Shown one piece after another: positions 38,595-47,880 of a stretch of 64,000 bases of DNA. The stretch's first letter is position 1; each line of letters starts with the position of its first letter. Position numbers and translations under genes: made by a program. Below the pieces are notes generated by a model, which did no database searches, was not told the origin of the DNA, and saw only the letters and a list, made by a program, of their open reading frames with translations. The DNA is taken from positions 1-64,000 of the forward strand of contig NZ_CANMLV010000011.1 of the NCBI RefSeq assembly GCF_947498825.1. The letters are read 5' to 3'. The DNA comes from an uncultured Cedecea sp. Its GTDB lineage: Bacteria; Pseudomonadota; Gammaproteobacteria; Enterobacterales; Enterobacteriaceae.

Positions 38595-39284
38595 TTATCC
38601 TGCAGACTGCATGGCAGCCCACCATGCGGGATCAGCATCTATCTCACCTTGCTGATTCACCTGTGGGTAAGGTAAGCCTTTACGGCGAGAGACATTTGCC
38701 AGCACAGGATAACCCCCTTCAAACAGCAATCGCTGCTGTTCAGAGTCGGGTAGAGTACTGTTTTCGCGCCGATACATGCCTGCATTTTGTCGTTGACGCT
38801 GTGCTTCGTACAATATCAGGGCTGAAGCCACGGAGACATTCAGTGACTGCACCATTCCTGTCATCGGAATAATGATATCCTGGTCTGCAAGACTCAATGC
38901 TTCCCGGGTGATACCGGTTTTTTCCTGTCCCATCAAAATACAGGTCGGGCGGGTATAATCTATTTCACGGAAATCGACGGCTTTCTCTGAAAGATGGGTG
39001 GCCAGTATCTGCATACCACAACCTTTAAGATGACCGATCGCTTCCGCGATAGTGGAGTGCGTTTTAACTTCAACCCACGAATTGCTACCGGCCGCCGAAG
39101 AGGCCATGGTCCGCATTCTACTACCCGGCCATACTGCATGAACTTCATGAACGCCAACGGCATCTGCTGTACGAATAATGGCAGAGACGTTATGGGGCTT
39201 ATGTACCTGTTCCATACATACGGTCAGGTCGGGCTGGCGTCTTGCGAGCATTTCGCAAATACGGGCATAACGTTGCGGATTCAT
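38595..39284 (-). CDS. trmH: tRNA (guanosine(18)-2'-O)-methyltransferase TrmH (SpoU)
   Basis: This SPOUT-class enzyme methylates the ribose of G18 in the D-loop of a subset of tRNAs using SAM. The 229-residue product has E. coli length. Motifs 1-3 are NVSAIIRTADAVGVHEVHAV (motif 1 with Asn and Arg), LMGQEKTGIT (motif 2) and MVQSLNVSVASALILYEA (motif 3, the knot). It lies four bases after the spoT stop codon, in the conserved operon. Confidence 0.96.
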   Translation of the reverse strand: MNPQRYARICEMLARRQPDLTVCMEQVHKPHNVSAIIRTADAVGVHEVHAVWPGSRMRTMASSAAGSNSWVEVKTHSTIAEAIGHLKGCGMQILATHLSEKAVDFREIDYTRPTCILMGQEKTGITREALSLADQDIIIPMTGMVQSLNVSVASALILYEAQRQRQNAGMYRRENSTLPDSEQQRLLFEGGYPVLANVSRRKGLPYPQVNQQGEIDADPAWWAAMQSAG

Positions 39285-39288
39285 AGCA

Positions 39289-41409
39289 CTAGTTTCGGTT
39301 ACGGGTCACTTTAATCACATCTGGCATCACACGAATTTTACGCATGATATTTGCCAGCTGGATACGATCGCGGGCAGTTAGTCGAATGAATGCGCTATAA
39401 ACTCTGCCGTCTTTCTCTTCAGTATTCAGGCTCTGAATATTTGAAGCAGCGGTGTTTATCGCGGCAGTCAGGTTCGCCAGCGCACCTTGATGATTGAACA
39501 TATCAACCTTGATTTCAGTGATGAACTCTTGCTCTATCTCTTTATCCCATTCTACAGCCATAAACTTCTCGAGTTCTTTCTGATAGCCTCGAATATTACG
39601 ACAGGATTCATGATGGATAACCAGACCTTTGCCCGGACTGATATGAGCAATAATGGGGTCTCCTGGAATAGGTCGGCAGCATTTTGCAAAAGTGATCAGT
39701 ACACCGTCGGCTCCTTTAATCGGCAAGCGAGTATGGGAGTGCTGATTCGCTACTATACCTGGAATCGCGGCAGTAATCTCACCTTGTAGATGTTTAGCGA
39801 TGACCACGCTCATGGTATTACCCAGCCCGATTTCAGCCAGCAAGTCATCCAGTGATGCCAGCTTCATGCGGTCTAATTCGCGCTGAATATTTTCCGGTGG
39901 GATTTCTGCAAGTTTGCGGCTTCCACCTAACGCATGATTTAACAGGCGACGGCCAAGACTGACAGAGTCATCACGCTTCAGATTCTTGAGCATCTGGCGA
40001 ATTTTAGCGCGTGCTTTTGAGCTGACAACAAAATTGAGCCAGGCTGCATTAGGGCGAGCGCCAGGTGCGGTGATAATTTCAATGGTTTGCCCGCTGGTAA
40101 GCGTCTGCGACAGCGGATAGGGCTGTCTGTCGACTCGGGCACCGACACAGGCATGACCGATATCGGTATGCACAGCGTAAGCAAAGTCGACGGGCGTTGA
40201 ACCCGCAGGCAGTTCAACAATACGGCCTTCTGGGGTGAAAACGTAAATCTCATCTGGGAACAGATCGGATTTTACGCTTTCGATAAATTCAAATGAGCTG
40301 CCCGCACTTTGCTGGAGTTCAAGTAAGCTTTGCATCCAGCGCTGGGCACGGATTTGTGCGGTGGTACTGGTTTCACCCTGTTCCTTATAGGTCCAGTGCG
40401 CTGCTACACCCATTTCCGCCATTTGATCCATATCTTCGGTACGGATCTGCACCTCAACAGGCACGCCATGTGGGCCAATCATTGAGGTGTGTAGTGACTG
40501 ATAGCCGTTAGCTTTTGGGATAGCAATATAGTCTTTGACTCGACCTGGCCGGGGCTTATACAGGCTGTGCATTTGACCGAGCACGCGATAGCAGGTATCC
40601 ATGTCCCGCACAATAACGCGAAACGCATAGATATCCATTATTGAATGGAACCGCTGCTCTTTGAGGGTCATTTTGCAGTAAATCGAATAGAGGTGTTTTT
40701 CGCGCCCACTCACGCGGCAGGCAATACCTGCTTCTTGCAGTCGCCCGTCTATTTCCGAAAGGATTTTTTGAATCATTTCCTTACGGTTGCCGCGCGCAGC
40801 TTTTACCACCTCTTTAATCACACGATAACGATTGGGATACAGGGCTTCAAAACCCAGCTCTTCCAGTTCGGTTTTTAAATGGTGAATACCAAGGCGATGC
40901 GCCAGAGGGCTATAGATTTCGAGCGTTTCGCGTGCAATACGGCGACGTTTATCCGGGCGCAAAGAGCCAAGAGTACGCATGTTGTGTGTGCGGTCGGCGA
41001 GTTTGATTAAAACAACCCGAATATCCTGCACCATCGCCATGATCATTTTGCGAAAATTTTCGGCTTGCGCCTCTTTCTTATCACGAAACTTAAGCTTGTC
41101 GAGCTTAGAAACCCCTTCTACCAGTTCAGCAACGCTTTTACCAAAAAGTTGCTCCATATCCTGGTAAGTGGCAGGGGTATCTTCAATAACATCATGCAAC
41201 AATGCTGCCATTAGTGTTTCATGGTCGAGTTTCATCTCGGCCAGAATACAGGCAACGGCGACAGGGTGCGTGATATAGGGTTCACCGCTTGAGCGTGTTT
41301 GTCCCTCGTGAGCATCACGTGCGACAAGATATGCCTGCCGGAGCCGTTTTATTTGCTCCTCTGGCAGGTAATGTTGAATCAGCTGATTCAGGCTTTCAAA
41401 CAGATACAA
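39289..41409 (-). CDS. spoT: Bifunctional (p)ppGpp synthetase/hydrolase SpoT
   Basis: SpoT makes and degrades the alarmone (p)ppGpp in response to carbon, fatty acid and iron starvation. The 706 residues comprise the HD hydrolase (AALLHDVIEDTPATY with His-Asp, ADRTHNM), the synthetase region (YAFRVIV, KDYIAIPKANGYQSLH), TGS (IYVFTPEGRIVELPAG), and C-terminal CC and ACT domains (FAKCCRPIPGDPI, MFNHQGALANLTAAI). The start is a TTG (MYLFESLNQ), as in E. coli spoT. It follows rpoZ by 22 bases. Confidence 0.97.
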   Translation of the reverse strand: MYLFESLNQLIQHYLPEEQIKRLRQAYLVARDAHEGQTRSSGEPYITHPVAVACILAEMKLDHETLMAALLHDVIEDTPATYQDMEQLFGKSVAELVEGVSKLDKLKFRDKKEAQAENFRKMIMAMVQDIRVVLIKLADRTHNMRTLGSLRPDKRRRIARETLEIYSPLAHRLGIHHLKTELEELGFEALYPNRYRVIKEVVKAARGNRKEMIQKILSEIDGRLQEAGIACRVSGREKHLYSIYCKMTLKEQRFHSIMDIYAFRVIVRDMDTCYRVLGQMHSLYKPRPGRVKDYIAIPKANGYQSLHTSMIGPHGVPVEVQIRTEDMDQMAEMGVAAHWTYKEQGETSTTAQIRAQRWMQSLLELQQSAGSSFEFIESVKSDLFPDEIYVFTPEGRIVELPAGSTPVDFAYAVHTDIGHACVGARVDRQPYPLSQTLTSGQTIEIITAPGARPNAAWLNFVVSSKARAKIRQMLKNLKRDDSVSLGRRLLNHALGGSRKLAEIPPENIQRELDRMKLASLDDLLAEIGLGNTMSVVIAKHLQGEITAAIPGIVANQHSHTRLPIKGADGVLITFAKCCRPIPGDPIIAHISPGKGLVIHHESCRNIRGYQKELEKFMAVEWDKEIEQEFITEIKVDMFNHQGALANLTAAINTAASNIQSLNTEEKDGRVYSAFIRLTARDRIQLANIMRKIRVMPDVIKVTRNRN

Positions 41410-41431
41410 GGGAGACCCATAACTGGTTTAA

Positions 41432-41707
41432 TTAACGACGACCTTCAGCAATTGCGGTAACAGCCTGTAATTCAGCTGCTTCTTGCTCTTGCTGTTCCTG
41501 GCGATCACGAACATCGAGGATCTTGTTGTTAATCAATCCCTCTTCGATTTCACGCAGTGCAATCACTGTCGTTTTATCGTTTTCTTCCGGTACCAGCGGA
41601 TCTTTGCCGCCAGTTTGCATCTGACGAGCGCGACGCGCGGCGACCAGTACCAGGTCAAAACGATTACCAATTTTCTCTACAGCGTCCTGAACAGTTACGC
41701 GTGCCAT
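41432..41707 (-). CDS. rpoZ: RNA polymerase omega subunit
   Basis: The 91-residue omega subunit binds the beta' C-terminus, helps assemble RNA polymerase and contributes to the ppGpp binding site. [29 protein letters not shown] is the conserved start, shortened here in quotation only by wording: key elements are the [14 protein letters not shown] helix and [10 protein letters not shown]. It lies between gmk and spoT, the standard arrangement that links it to alarmone metabolism. Confidence 0.97.
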   Translation of the reverse strand: MARVTVQDAVEKIGNRFDLVLVAARRARQMQTGGKDPLVPEENDKTTVIALREIEEGLINNKILDVRDRQEQQEQEAAELQAVTAIAEGRR

Positions 41708-41761
41708 AATTACAATGCTCCACAGATGAGGAAATGACTGGGCATGATACTGAAACTGATG

Positions 41762-42424
<663 letters not shown>

Positions 42425-42641
42425 CTATTTGCATAGTATACACGCACCCTTGCAAGGGGCGTAGGTTTTGTCATCAATTACGCTATTTTTTGTTGGCTTT
42501 ATAGGATATGCCGTGGTTATTTTCCTTATTTATTGCAACAACGTCGATTTTTATGGGAGGTGCTCGAACAAATCAGCTTTATCACTCGCTCAGTTAAGGA
42601 TGTTTGAGTATACCGGTATGTATCACGTTCAAGGAGGATGC

Positions 42642-42908
42642 ATGAAAGAGAATATTCAGTTCGTTATTGCAGCCATTTTACTGAGTACCGGGATTGTTCT
42701 GATCCCTTGTGATGCCAGAACAAATATCCTGCTTAAAACCAGCGGAATACGACAAGCGGCAAATCTTCAAGAACAACAGCACGGGGAGTATTCAGCCAGA
42801 AGGTTGCATTGGATAACCCGGAGTAAAGGAAAATCACCTGCTTTGCTGTGGCATCATTTTTCTTTAACACCCCAGCCGGTGTTTTTTCACTGGCCGATGG
42901 CGGTATAA
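42642..42908 (+). CDS. Small protein of unknown function with N-terminal hydrophobic segment
   Basis: The 88-codon gene has one of the strongest ribosome-binding sites in the window (AAGGAGG, four bases before ATG). The product begins MKENIQFVIAAILLSTGIVLIP, a signal peptide or single membrane anchor, followed by a basic, His- and Trp-containing tail (RRLHWITRSKGKSPALLWHH). I recognise no family. The open frame extends upstream to 42468, but the Shine-Dalgarno argues for this start. It stands alone between gmk and yicG, where E. coli has ligB. Confidence 0.55.
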   Translation: MKENIQFVIAAILLSTGIVLIPCDARTNILLKTSGIRQAANLQEQQHGEYSARRLHWITRSKGKSPALLWHHFSLTPQPVFFHWPMAV

Positions 42909-42917
42909 AGCCATCGG
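42892..42917. terminator. Hairpin between the small gene and yicG
   Basis: CCGATGG and CCATCGG pair around the end of the small gene (stop codon in the loop), between convergent genes. There is no strong T tract, so it is a probable but weak bidirectional terminator. Confidence 0.5.
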
Positions 42918-42934
42918 AGCCTCAATACTGAATG

Positions 42935-43552
42935 TTAGTGCTCAGAATGTTTATAGTAAAAAACAGGTAAACCAAGGCGTAAACGCAGAGCTAACAGGCG
43001 CGCGGTAAAACCGAACAGCAAGGTCGCAATGGTAACGATATCCTGGTTAGTCACGTAGTGCTGAAGAACGAGGTACATCACGGCTGCCGCAAAGGCAATA
43101 CCAGCGTAGAGCTCTTTCTGGAAGACCAGCGGGATCCGCTTGCAGAACATGTCCCGCAGTACGCCACCGAACACGCCCGTAATCACAGCAGAAATAATCG
43201 CAATGATGGGGCCGTGCCCCATATCCAACGCAACTTGAGCCCCGATAATGGAAAAAACTACCAGGCCTAAGGCGTCCAGTACTAAAAAGAGTTTACGCAG
43301 GTGAGGCATCAGGGGGGCCATCAGCGTGGTGAGGACTGCAGCAGCAGCGACGATAACGACATACTCAGGATGTTTGACCCAGGTTAGTGGGTAGTGACCT
43401 AATAAAATATCACGTACTGAGCCGCCTCCGAGAGCTGTTGCTGTCGCAATAATAATTACGCCAAATGTATCCATACGGCGGCGGCCTGCAGCTAATGCAC
43501 CTGTCATGGCTTCTGCCGTGATACCGATAATATAAAGAATATGTAGCAACAT
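42935..43552 (-). CDS. yicG: TRIC-like inner-membrane protein YicG (UPF0126)
   Basis: The 205-residue product from ATG 43552 equals E. coli YicG. It has two repeats of about three membrane segments each, with the glycine-rich turns [15 protein letters not shown] and [17 protein letters not shown]. These turns place the family near the trimeric intracellular cation (TRIC) channels; YicG is proposed to affect glycine or cation transport, but this is not settled. GAGG lies eight bases upstream. E. coli dinD, normally beyond yicG, is absent. Confidence 0.92.
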   Translation of the reverse strand: MLLHILYIIGITAEAMTGALAAGRRRMDTFGVIIIATATALGGGSVRDILLGHYPLTWVKHPEYVVIVAAAAVLTTLMAPLMPHLRKLFLVLDALGLVVFSIIGAQVALDMGHGPIIAIISAVITGVFGGVLRDMFCKRIPLVFQKELYAGIAFAAAVMYLVLQHYVTNQDIVTIATLLFGFTARLLALRLRLGLPVFYYKHSEH

Positions 43553-44344
43553 GGACAACACCTCTTCAGAAGAGTCGTAAGAGTAACGTTTTTTGAACAA
43601 TGCCACGATTGAGATTTTTTCAATTGAAATTGGATAAATTACTTTTTCTCATGGAAGTGGTTAATTATTCTTATCTCATAAAGAGATTGTGAATATCATG
43701 TGTTTTTATGGATTAGAAAATCTAACCTGAATATTGGAAGGAAAATGTTGCTTGTCTCAGTGACTCGGTCGCTAAGTAGCGGGCAGTGTGCGAAGCCCCG
43801 TAAAGGATTACTTTGCCTGTTGTTCTCATCTTTCAAAGAGCCATGGTAGCTGCTTTTGATGGTTTTGAAAAAACAGGTCACGTTAAATTCACGGGAAGTA
43901 AAATAGTAACAGAATAATCTTTTAATAACGCAGGAATGAAGTGATACCACAGGGATGAAAATAAGATTATCTTAAGAGGGTATTCAGCCTGTGTATCATT
44001 AAATATACTTATGAATAATGGTTATGAATATATTTCATTTGAGTCTAAATAAAAGATGACATTCGCAGTCGGATGTCATTTTTATCACAGATATACCAAA
44101 GACCTCATTTCGTACTCTTTTTTATTTTTAAATATACTGAAAACGCTCTAAGATTTTGTTTTTTTGGAATAATGTTGTTTTGTTTTTTGTGCAGCAGGGC
44201 GCTTGATAGATTATAAAAATAATGACACTAACGGATGAAAATAATGCGCTAAATCATCCTTTTGCAACCAGAGCTTTGTTATTTTGTTACCTTCCCCAAA
44301 CTTCACCTGTTTGACTCTTCTGAGATTTTTATGAGGATACTAAA
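43553..44344. other. Intergenic region between yicG and the DoxX gene
   Basis: About 790 bases without a convincing gene. A 24-codon frame at 43843-43917 (MVAAFDGFEKTGHVKFTGSK, then IVTE) reads like the end of a protein and may be a relic. A stem (TGACAT, ATGTCA, then TTTTT) at about 44056-44081 could end a small transcript starting in the region. The last 250 bases are very AT-rich and probably hold the doxX promoter. Confidence 0.4.
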
Positions 44345-44779
44345 ATGATAGCAAAGCTAAACAGTATTTTTTCTTCCGTAACCCACCACCCTGATGGTGG
44401 ACGGTTATTATTACGCATTCTGGTTGCTGGTTTAATGATCTTTCACGGCGTTGCGAAAGTCAGCCATGGCATCGACTGGATAGCAGCAGACTTAGCGGCA
44501 AAAGGTATACCTTCTTTTGTGGCTTATGGTGTCTATATCGGTGAGATACTGGCTCCCGCGATGGTTATCCTGGGAATTCTGACTGTCCCTGCGGCTTTTA
44601 TTATTCTTATTAATATGATTGTTGCCATGTTAATGGTAGGGGCTTTCGGTCATATGACTGAAGTCACTAAGGTCGGTGCATGGGCATTAGAAACTGACGC
44701 ATTTTATGTTTTAGGCTGCGTGGCGATCATGATGCTGGGTACAGGTAAATACTCGGTTGCACCGGCGGCCTATCGTTAA
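44345..44779 (+). CDS. DoxX family membrane protein
   Basis: The 144-residue protein has four hydrophobic segments, beginning GGRLLLRILVAGLMIFHGVA, as in the DoxX/YqjF family. Relatives act in thiosulfate oxidation, redox homeostasis or unknown envelope roles, and no specific function can be given. GAGGATACTAAA precedes the ATG. It stands alone, and a weak stem (GCTCCC/GGGAGC, 44923-44949) lies between it and the convergent LacI gene. Confidence 0.85.
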   Translation: MIAKLNSIFSSVTHHPDGGRLLLRILVAGLMIFHGVAKVSHGIDWIAADLAAKGIPSFVAYGVYIGEILAPAMVILGILTVPAAFIILINMIVAMLMVGAFGHMTEVTKVGAWALETDAFYVLGCVAIMMLGTGKYSVAPAAYR

Positions 44780-44982
44780 TTGGTTAATAGAAGAAATACA
44801 TTCTACCGTTATAGCCGACATCATCTCGTTAGATACCAAACAGTAATGATGCTGGGCGAGTTTTAAAATAACGTTCATTTCAGGCTACAACGCAGATAAA
44901 GGGTTTAACGTGCTGCGAGGATGCTCCCCGTGAAATATCATCAGGGAGCTGTCAATTTTAGTAAAACTATCATCGTAATGGA

Positions 44983-45993
44983 TTAATCATGTTCTGCTAA
45001 GATTTTTCCGCGCACAACCACCTTGGCTGATTTGCTCTCACTATCATTCAAACGGCGCATTGCAAGATTAAATGCTTGCCAGGCAATCTCTTGTAGATCA
45101 TGAGAAATGCAGGGGAAGCGGAAACCGTATATTTCAGCATGGGAAACTTGGTCAATACTGAACAGTGAAACCTGTTCGGTTAATTTAATTCCTTTTTCAA
45201 TACATGCCTTTATAATCCCTAATGAAATCTGATTGTTACAACCGACGAAGTAATCAGGTGGCGGATTGTTTTGCAACCAATCGTGAGTTTCTTGCCAAGC
45301 GGAATCCATGAAAAAATCAGCATAACGGATCTCTAACGAGGCAATTTTTCCCTGTAATGCGGCTTGCAACCCCATGACACGCTCACGGGCAACGTTGGAG
45401 TTTTCGGGGCCAGAAATGACCACAACTCGTTGCGTATTTTGCTCTAATAACCAACGGCCAGCCTGTACACCACAATCAAAATTATCAATATAGACTCCGC
45501 TGCAATAAGACACAGCGAGTTCACGGTCAACCAGTACAACGGGAATATTCAGCTTTTCTAAGCGTTTGAGGTATTGAGGATGATAGTGATGGTCGTTAGA
45601 AATCACCGATAAAATAATGGCATCTACGTTATAACTGATCAGCTTTTCAATAATACGATCTTCATGTTCTTGTGATTCATAGGAATCAAACACTAAGGTC
45701 TCATAACCTATCTTTTGGGCTTCTAAGCTAATCAGACGCGTTAAACCACCGAAAAATGGGTTCGCCATATCGGGATTCACGATGCCGATGGTTTTAGAGT
45801 TCTTTGCTCGTAAATTACGGGCTGAGACATTGATGGAATATCCCAGCTCTTCTGCAATGAGCAAAATGCGCTGCAAGGTTTCAGGATGCACTTTATTAGG
45901 TTGCGAAAAAGCACGTGATGCAGTGATTTTACTAACACCTGCCAATTCAGCGACGCTTGCAAGTGTCGCTTTTTTTTCCCGGGCAGAAACCAA
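44983..45993 (-). CDS. LacI family transcriptional regulator of the pentose locus
   Basis: The 336-residue protein has an N-terminal helix-turn-helix (LASVAELAGVSKITASRAFS, residues 11-30), a hinge helix (SARNLRAKNSKTIGI) and a periplasmic-binding-type effector domain (VVVISGPENSNVARERV). It starts at a TTG: AAGGAG lies six bases upstream and no ATG is near. It is encoded behind the D-lyxose isomerase gene and divergent from the dehydrogenase-kinase-transporter operon, so it probably represses both. The likely inducer is a pentose or pentitol. Confidence 0.88.
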   Translation of the reverse strand: MVSAREKKATLASVAELAGVSKITASRAFSQPNKVHPETLQRILLIAEELGYSINVSARNLRAKNSKTIGIVNPDMANPFFGGLTRLISLEAQKIGYETLVFDSYESQEHEDRIIEKLISYNVDAIILSVISNDHHYHPQYLKRLEKLNIPVVLVDRELAVSYCSGVYIDNFDCGVQAGRWLLEQNTQRVVVISGPENSNVARERVMGLQAALQGKIASLEIRYADFFMDSAWQETHDWLQNNPPPDYFVGCNNQISLGIIKACIEKGIKLTEQVSLFSIDQVSHAEIYGFRFPCISHDLQEIAWQAFNLAMRRLNDSESKSAKVVVRGKILAEHD

Positions 45994-46069
45994 GTGAAAC
46001 TCCTTAATGAGGTGTTATCATTTTTATATCATCCTGTATCATTGCGCATTTAACAACGCATCGCGAGTA

Positions 46070-46618
46070 TTATTTTATGCCAGCTAAGCGATTGATACGT
46101 GGATCGGTGAAAATATCTAAGTCATCACGGCTTTCGGATGAAAATTCTGAAACTACCGCTCCCATTTTTCCGGCTTGAAACCAATGGCGAGTATTAGGGG
46201 CAATAGTGTATTGCTCACCAGGCTTTAACAAAATATACCGATTCACGGTATACCAGTTTTCATCCCCTGCAGGCACCAGGCAGGCAGCATGGCCTGACGC
46301 CATATTATCAGTCAGATTTTCATCATCAACAAACAGGTATACCTCTCCCCAACGACAGCGAAACGTCTCTTGTTTTCCCGCTGTACCAGAGAACGGTGGA
46401 TGCAAATGCTCAGGGCATGTTTGCCCAGGAAATAACACCAACTCTTTTGCACAGTAACGCTCTGAGTTGATATAGGTGAGCAACTGTAATCCTGAACGGG
46501 GATAATCTGGCAAGCCAAATGTAGCAATTTCAATACGTTGTTCTTCATCCTTCGTCAAGATGATTGATGCTTGATGTAACATATCAAGCGTCATTTTCTG
46601 GGCGTTATTTGATGTCAT
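46070..46618 (-). CDS. D-lyxose ketol-isomerase
   Basis: This 182-residue cupin isomerase converts D-lyxose to D-xylulose. The family block CAKELVLFPGQTCPEH is followed by HPP and GKQETFRCRWGEVYLFV. The metal ligands are visible as His71, His73, Glu84 and His145 (NTRHWFQAG), the pattern known for the E. coli O157 and Providencia enzymes. Its product is the substrate of the kinase encoded divergently. The gene precedes the LacI gene by 76 bases, probably as one operon. Confidence 0.88.
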   Translation of the reverse strand: MTSNNAQKMTLDMLHQASIILTKDEEQRIEIATFGLPDYPRSGLQLLTYINSERYCAKELVLFPGQTCPEHLHPPFSGTAGKQETFRCRWGEVYLFVDDENLTDNMASGHAACLVPAGDENWYTVNRYILLKPGEQYTIAPNTRHWFQAGKMGAVVSEFSSESRDDLDIFTDPRINRLAGIK

Positions 46619-46799
46619 GACTCATTTTCCTGATATTAATATCAATTTTCAAATCATTAGAACAATCATGACACCTTTTTTTCTGCGAGCTGAATCGATT
46701 AAGTGTTATTTACAGGCTAATAATAGTTAAAAAATAGCCCAAAAATTTAACATTTGTCACAGTTTTAACCATTTTTTTGCGTCATTATCTCGCCGTTAA

Positions 46800-46817
46800 A
46801 ATGATATCGGTATCATT
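46800..46817. promoter_or_regulatory. Probable LacI-family operator
   Basis: AATGATATCGGTATCATT is an 18-bp dyad with a central CG, the LacI-family form, 25 bases before the dehydrogenase start. AATGATA-like half-sites recur upstream of the regulator gene (about 46020-46045), which suggests autoregulation by the adjacent LacI protein. Confidence 0.7.
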
Positions 46818-46841
46818 AAAAGTGATCATTAAGAGGTGTCC

Positions 46842-47876
46842 ATGAAAGCGTTAGTGTTGGCTGAAGCCGGTAAAATTGCCATTGAAGAGTGCTCTTTTGA
46901 TGAAGCCCTAGGGAATGATGATGTGCAAATCAAGATTCATTCCGTAGGGATTTGTGGAAGTGACGTGCATTACTACCAACATGGTCGTATTGGTCCTTTT
47001 GTTGTGAAAGCACCGATGGTTCTTGGCCATGAAGCCTCTGGCGTTGTGACTGCTGTTGGTCAAAATGTAAAACATCTGAATGTCGGCGACCGTGTTTGCA
47101 TGGAGCCGGGGATTCCAGATATGAACTCAGCACAAACCCGCTCGGGTATTTATAACCTTGATCCAGCAGTGCGCTTTTGGGCGACACCTCCTGTACATGG
47201 TTGCTTACGTGAAAGCGTTATCCACCCTGCGGCCTTCACCTTTAAATTGCCAGACAATGTGAGCTTTGCCGAAGGTGCAATGGTAGAACCCTTAGCGATT
47301 GGCATGCATGCTGCAACCAAAGCTGGAATTAAACCTGGCGACATTGCTTTGGTGATTGGTGCGGGTCCAATTGGCGTTGTTACTGCCTTGGCTGCGCTAG
47401 CTGGCGGCTGCTCTGATGTCATCATCTGCGATATGTTTGACGAAAAACTCGCGGTAGCTGCTGCTTATGAAGGCCTGCATGCAGTAAATATTAAGACCGG
47501 TGACTTAGCCGCTAAAGTGGCTGCGTTGACCAGCGGTAACGGTGCTGATGTTATTTTTGAATGCAGTGGCGCAAAACAGGCGATTGTCAGCATTGCTGAC
47601 CATGCAGCACCGGGTTCTGTTGCGGTATTAGTCGGGATGCCAATTGATGTTGCTCCTGTAGATATTGTGGCTGCTCAAGCGAAAGAGATCACTTTTAAGA
47701 CTATTTTCCGTTACGCCAACATGTATCCACGCACTCTGCGTTTGTTAAGCAGCGGCAAACTGCGTGTCCAACCTCTGATCAGTGAAACTTACAAATTTGT
47801 CGACAGTGTTGCGGCTTTTGAACGCGCTGCTGCTGGCCATGCGTCAGATATCAAAATCATGTTGGAAATGGAGTAA
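46842..47876 (+). CDS. Zinc-dependent xylitol/sorbitol-type dehydrogenase
   Basis: The 344-residue medium-chain dehydrogenase has catalytic zinc residues Cys38 ([10 protein letters not shown]) and His63-Glu64 (LGHEASG), and a Rossmann motif VIGAGPIG. The usual four-cysteine structural zinc loop is missing: the segment [17 protein letters not shown] has a single Cys. Context with xylulokinase and D-lyxose isomerase favours oxidation of xylitol (or D-arabitol) to D-xylulose. ATG 46842 has AAGAGG five bases upstream. It opens a five-gene operon. Confidence 0.85.
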   Translation: MKALVLAEAGKIAIEECSFDEALGNDDVQIKIHSVGICGSDVHYYQHGRIGPFVVKAPMVLGHEASGVVTAVGQNVKHLNVGDRVCMEPGIPDMNSAQTRSGIYNLDPAVRFWATPPVHGCLRESVIHPAAFTFKLPDNVSFAEGAMVEPLAIGMHAATKAGIKPGDIALVIGAGPIGVVTALAALAGGCSDVIICDMFDEKLAVAAAYEGLHAVNIKTGDLAAKVAALTSGNGADVIFECSGAKQAIVSIADHAAPGSVAVLVGMPIDVAPVDIVAAQAKEITFKTIFRYANMYPRTLRLLSSGKLRVQPLISETYKFVDSVAAFERAAAGHASDIKIMLEME

Positions 47877-47880
47877 AGCT

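Noticed and set aside
43696..43950. 84-codon minus-strand frame between yicG and the DoxX gene
   Set aside because: No ribosome-binding site or family resemblance, and the composition looks random.
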